The translations under genes and the position numbers were made by a program. Positions 62,701 through 64,000 of a DNA stretch of 64,000 bases are shown in pieces. The DNA is from Noviluteimonas lactosilytica (GTDB lineage: Bacteria; Pseudomonadota; Gammaproteobacteria; Xanthomonadales; Xanthomonadaceae): positions 1,346,189 to 1,410,188 of the forward strand of contig NZ_JAJGAK010000001.1 of assembly GCF_020866925.1 (NCBI RefSeq). Reading direction: 5' to 3'. How positions within the stretch are numbered: position 1 is the stretch's first letter; every line of letters starts with the position of its first letter. The notes beneath the pieces are model-generated. The model was given only the letters and a program-made list of their open reading frames with translations, was not told the origin of the DNA and did not search any database.

Positions 62701-64000
62701 CAGTGCGTGTCGATGCGGGCACGCTCGCGGTGGCGAACACGCTCTCGGCGAACACCTTCCAGCTCGCCGACGCTACGACGCTCCGGATCGATGGCCAGGC
62801 CATCGGCGCGATCGCCGGCAGTGCCGGTCTCAACACGATCGTGGTGGCTGGCGGCGCGACGTTCACCGGCGGCGGCGATTTCGGCGCGGGCAACGACGTG
62901 CTCGACGTCGCCGGTCGCCTCGACACCGAGTCCGGTGCGGTGCTGCTGGGCGACGGCGACGATCGCCTCGTCGTGCACGACTCGACCGCGATCGTCGGTG
63001 CAGGCGGCATCGATGCGGGCGCAGGCAACGACACGCTCGGCGTGGACGTGGGCGCAGGCAATCGCGTGCCGCTGCCGGCGCTCACCGGCTTCGAATCGCT
63101 GGCGAAGCTGGGCCAGGGCGCGTTGCAACTCGACGGCGCTTCCACCTTCATCGATGTCACCGCGAGCGAAGGCCTGCTGCACGTCGCGGGCAACGCTTCG
63201 CTCGTCGCGCAGAACCTGGTGGTCGAAAGCGCGGGCACGTTGCAACTCGACGGCGGCTTCGCGGGGACCGCGGGCGACGATGTCGCAACGATCGGCGGCA
63301 CGGTGACGGGCGCAGGGGCGTTCGCACTCGGCGCCGGCAACGACCTGCTCGCGCTGCTCGACGGTGCGAACGTGTCCGCCCTCGCCTCCCCGCTCGACGG
63401 CGGCGCGGGCACCGACACGCTGCAGACCGACATCGCGACGACGGCGAGCCTCGCCGCGGCGATCGACTTCGAAGGTCTCGCGAAAACCAACGTCGGCACC
63501 TTGCGCATCGATGGCCCCGCGACGACGGTGTTCGACACGGTCGACGTGCAGGGCGGCACGCTGGTCGTCGGCGCGACTGCCCGACTGGAAGGCGCGACGT
63601 CGACGACGGTGGCGCAAGGCGCGACGTTGCAGGTCGATGGCGCGTTCGCTGGTTCGGCGGGCGACGATCTGTTCTTCCTCGCCGGTGCGTTGCGTGGCGA
63701 CGGCGAGGTCTCGCTCGGTGCGGGACGCGACACGCTGCAACTCGCCGACGGCGCGACGTTCGCCGACACACCGGTCGATGGCGGCGACGGCAGCGACGTT
63801 GTCGTCGCCGAGATCGGGACGTCCGCGACGCTGGGGCCGATCGCAAACTTCGAATCCCTGCAGAAGCATGGTGCCGGCACGCTCACCGCGAACGCATCGC
63901 AATCCTTAGCGCTCACCGACGTCCATGCGGGCACGCTCGCGGTCGGCGCAGGCGCGACGTACCGCAGCCAGGCGACGATGGTCGCCGCGGGCGCGACGCT
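53754..64000 (+). CDS. Giant autotransporter (ESPR signal, passenger repeats), 3' end beyond window
   Basis: ATG 53754 opens a frame with no stop to the window edge (about 3,415 codons seen; checked at several points). It begins MNKIYRIVWSTATSTWVVAS, the extended signal region (ESPR) of type V autotransporters, then a hydrophobic core and a likely cut at AHPAWA-QS (residue 58). Residues about 60-1,270 carry autotransporter-associated beta-strand repeats, such as VKSGTGGLSLGGANTYTG and DKTGTGTWALDGTNTYTG. From about 1,270 the passenger changes to modules of about 130 residues with GGxGxDxL motifs and GFExLxKxGxGxL strands. Four Cys pairs, each 22 residues apart, lie at residues 1362-2353. The beta-barrel should lie beyond the window. 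Confidence 0.9.
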   Translation, partial: MNKIYRIVWSTATSTWVVASEFAKGDARGSVARCMPVRRGALASIVALLLGFAHPAWAQSLFWDGTDTNANANGGNGTWNTTTTNWDTAATGGANVAWTNGLDAVFGSGGTVTIAAGGVDAHNITLGGVSYSFSGGPLTLSGTNPTISVARTNNSTINSVIAGGSGLVKSGTGGLSLGGANTYTGITRLTQGTLILANTQALGAAGNAATNFVVTPGTTIAFNANIGNSFTTTGTGTVNIGGTGGTWSGTATLGGATTLLFNGTNVRASGDLSDDGAVLSITSSGSTTLSGTNAYTGETRLTAGILTLGAMTSLPSDSNLVFDAAADAFLAIPGDFARTLGTGDDQVHWIRSGGFMSATAGTKQVDLGTDLVWGVTPNFIPTNGTLDLGATLGTLDFVNNIALPTAAEYTVHDVGNLASHAVLSGVISGDGSLLTLGNITGFANGFIELSGNNTFTGDLILGGSSNQGHVMVSSAQALPDDAGLWFRGAATSAGNTLVLTANSGNFTRALGTGANQVQWTGNGGFSAAGVNRAVNIGGGAALTWNVGSFVPTSNWLVLATAGDAEIDFQNDIDFNNAVRTVVFGTGGTSRLSGDLSNGGVTYRGGGTGVVAGNNTYVGVTTVGVNSTNTQVSVSSIGNGGQAGNLGAASNAAGNLVLSAGTINYTGAGETTDRNVTIAAGNGTLQGNGAGAIAWGGVTSQAGANTLFLSGNALSTTVNRVAGTVSNGAGTLSVDKTGTGTWALDGTNTYTGVTRVTAGVLEVSNIANGGIASSLGASSSASTNLVGNGGTLRYVGASDVNTNRAFQLANNFRIESSGTGALQWAAAADIDMAATNSTLTLGGTNNKHNGIAGALKNHLSANNVNQIRTGLTKTGTGTWWIDATNAGYTGNTTITDGTLVAATETGINGGFGATSNSTVSSGYTSTNNGSSLILFNGTGTEGGVLGLTSASMATSNGFTRSLTQVAQSFNSNATPQATDDSFTHGVRWTGSGGFAAMDGTQVVNIGGGTALSWNSNGFVPAGSSLILGAPSASGTVDFRNSISMVNGVRTIETRNGSADVDAILSGVLSAGGAGAGLVKTGAGTLALTGNNTLAGNTSVQAGTLQIGNGGTTGSIGSSAAIVSAGAVLSINRSNALTFTNLISGAGTLRQAGTGTTTFNVGRTIGGVEVLAGTLDLDAGMNTQTLLMGAGALRVGGAMHTSSGDPRITLSAVAGTASTVDVKSGALLQASGDLGDENDTLRVAGTLDSGAGLDLGAGDDDLEILDGSLITDILGGADDDAATAAITTSADVMSLRGFESLEKTGGGVLRFIGAIPSDIADIDIAAGTLSVLANASLGGPATGSVANVRANATLDIATGGAFGCGDGSDALTVSGTVSGGGTLDQCDGDDVLKLTETANIAVSAIEGGGHVAGDRLVIANAATMVVDAARVTGYELFEKQDGGALTLTGAHAYADATQNGGTVDIAGTFDSAGYTMTGATALQVRGTAGNGAGAMSIDGDTAAQSIDVEAGATVRAVGDLGAGADALDIAGALATGAGMLSLGDGDDDLFLRDGASISGLVDGDTGTDDIEAIITGNATLGRVTGFETLAKRAAGILTVDGAGVSTLDSATIHAGTLRIASGASLAAAAGASLVTDVRANATLDVLGAWGCGTQGDTWTIAGTVSGNGTKDQCGGDDTLTLTDGASISGSSILGGAQIAEDLVVVDNALALDVGNIAGYERLRKQGTGEATLIGALGFDAGIDLVGGTLAIDGTTRTGEVAMSADTTLRIDGTLEGNGGTTATITGTLGSQELIVDGLARIDANLGDSADTLTLIDGASVIGVVDGGAGIDTFDQDLAGTATMGTALGFETLRKRGVGTLVFDGATASNFEDVLVDNGTLRIASGANVTAAASRTLDTTIAANATLQVDGAYGCGTTSDTLDVAGTLSVSGTVDQCGGDDTLTLHDGGTLDGAGMIDGGAQATADRLVLDFATSRAFGANQVTGYEILAKTGAGEATLTGAQAYASRVDVQAGALSVQGALTTTDVALAANTTFTVRAGGSAEGLAGAAANVTGSAGVETIVIEDGATLFADGDLGDGDDVLDVAGALDTRGGTLQLGNGADEVHVHDTTDLRDAIIDAGAGNDLLDFTLGSGVTVALGSTAGFESLGKSGLGTMEIDGGNTFAAVRVSAGTADVSATGGLQAQQLDLFAGATLQVDGAVRGTDGNDAFTVAGTIDGAGTFDLGLGDDTLTLEDGADTSGFAAALRGGTGNDALVASIAGSATLGATNGFETLRKQGAGALMATGANALDAVMVDAGTLRVDAGGMIGGHDTTPFAATIDAGATLDLAGDFGCNAGNDTITVSGVVEGGGALQQCGGDDTLVLRDSAELASFAGAIDGGTGNDSLQLDVATARSFGGGAINYEVLRKTGAGTATLTGTLAFADQAVLDAGTLEVDGNLEAPTFTLANGTTLRIDGSASGVAGAQATMTGGTGTSTLIVDASGALRANGSLGDGADLLDLAGTLDTGAGALTLGDGGDRFTLHDDAELIGTVDGGAGIDTFETDIATNARFGAATGFEALDKTGAGALQVVGLAVSDFQSVAVTEGLLDIAGNGAISGASTTLVADGAHLRVDGAYTGSAIGDTMTIAGTVDGGGAIALSAGADTLTLHAGGSLLANVDGGADDDRVVLDATSAMSLDASRVVAFETLAKHGGAEAMLTGNASFVSTAIDAGTLRVAGALQSQSTHIADGATLQVDGTVTTGAFAPDAGAATVIVSAGGTLDAAGDLGDGTDTLELAGTLDTGGGTFSLGAGDDRFTLHDGADAGAVDGGAGADSFNTHITSSAVLGAATGFEALAKSGVGTLTVEGPSVSQFDRVSVDAGTLTIAGGGALLANGAGFATTVASGATLRVDGSFTGSAGADTMTVAGTIAGTGAIALGDGDDVLVLRDGAVLANVIDGGLPTASDSVVLDTASMLDFDATQTINFETLQKLGLGLANVLGDSSFTTVRVDAGTLAVANTLSANTFQLADATTLRIDGQAIGAIAGSAGLNTIVVAGGATFTGGGDFGAGNDVLDVAGRLDTESGAVLLGDGDDRLVVHDSTAIVGAGGIDAGAGNDTLGVDVGAGNRVPLPALTGFESLAKLGQGALQLDGASTFIDVTASEGLLHVAGNASLVAQNLVVESAGTLQLDGGFAGTAGDDVATIGGTVTGAGAFALGAGNDLLALLDGANVSALASPLDGGAGTDTLQTDIATTASLAAAIDFEGLAKTNVGTLRIDGPATTVFDTVDVQGGTLVVGATARLEGATSTTVAQGATLQVDGAFAGSAGDDLFFLAGALRGDGEVSLGAGRDTLQLADGATFADTPVDGGDGSDVVVAEIGTSATLGPIANFESLQKHGAGTLTANASQSLALTDVHAGTLAVGAGATYRSQATMVAAGAT
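57540..64000 (+). repeat. Tandem modules of roughly 400 bp in the autotransporter passenger
   Basis: From about 57.5 kb the coding sequence repeats with a period near 400 bases. Each module holds, in order, an RTX-like GGxGxDxL (for example DGGAGIDTFDQ, DAGAGNDLLDF, GGTGNDALV, DGGAGTDTLQT), a GFETLxKxGxGTL strand, an AGTLxVxG strand, an xGATLxVDGxxxG strand, and LGxGDDxLxLxDGA. About sixteen modules are seen, diverged in sequence, with the array still running at the edge. Confidence 0.75.

Noticed and set aside
60009-63934. Very long minus-strand open frames (994 and 1,297 codons) opposite the autotransporter
   Set aside because: They mirror the repetitive GC-rich plus-strand gene, are low-complexity Ala/Arg/Val/Asp-rich, and lack domains or ribosome sites.

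Overview
The window is high-GC DNA (around 70% in most genes) that reads like a chromosomal segment of a Xanthomonadaceae bacterium, most likely Lysobacter or Luteimonas. The signs are a bacterial kynA, a tyrosine catabolic hppD-hmgA pair, TonB receptor/TPR-sulfotransferase pairing, an entericidin, an alpha/beta-type 2-oxoacid dehydrogenase and a very large autotransporter. This assignment is inference from gene content; no search was run. No stretch over 300 bases lacks a gene, and I see no CRISPR array, insertion sequence or phage gene.

0-10 kb: the end of purC, an Mpo1-like membrane protein, an EamA exporter, a receiver-EAL phosphodiesterase broken by an apparent one-base deletion, a leftward run of ion exchangers (nhaA, a Ca/Na exchanger) and small proteins, then hppD and hmgA with a divergent MarR regulator and a palindrome in the 50-base intergenic region. 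10-13 kb: a short RHS protein with a lower-GC toxin-like tip, overlapped by a small membrane protein gene (candidate immunity) and followed by an inverted RHS fragment.

13-42 kb: the most distinctive region. Fourteen leftward genes (33.9 to 13.8 kb), most separated by a few bases or overlapping, read as one catabolic operon, possibly with a fifteenth membrane-protein gene. It encodes two class III aminotransferases, an aldehyde dehydrogenase, a two-subunit 3-oxoacid CoA-transferase, four exported hydrolases/peptidases, an APC permease, a Rieske oxygenase, a GcvT-like protein and two FAD oxidoreductases. Divergent to it lie an IclR/PcaR-type regulator and a 3-oxoadipyl-CoA-type thiolase, then a TPR-sulfotransferase, a TonB receptor and an M20 peptidase. 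Between operon and regulator sit two 15-bp palindromes exactly 20 bp apart at a likely promoter. Together this looks like an uptake, cleavage and degradation route for a peptide-linked, possibly N-methylated amine that ends in thiolysis of a 3-oxo-dicarboxyl-CoA; the substrate is unknown.

42-53.6 kb: POT peptide transporter, tryptophan 2,3-dioxygenase, a three-gene 2-oxoacid dehydrogenase operon, a VOC protein, a GAF-GGDEF protein, trpS, an entericidin, arginase and tRNA-Thr. With hppD/hmgA this points to an organism living on protein and amino acids.

53.75 kb to the end: one open reading frame of more than 3,400 codons, still open at the window edge. It is an autotransporter with an ESPR-type signal, a front half of autotransporter beta-strand repeats and a back half of modules of roughly 400 bp that carry RTX-like GGxGxDxL motifs. 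Its passenger holds four cysteine pairs, each with exactly the same spacing.
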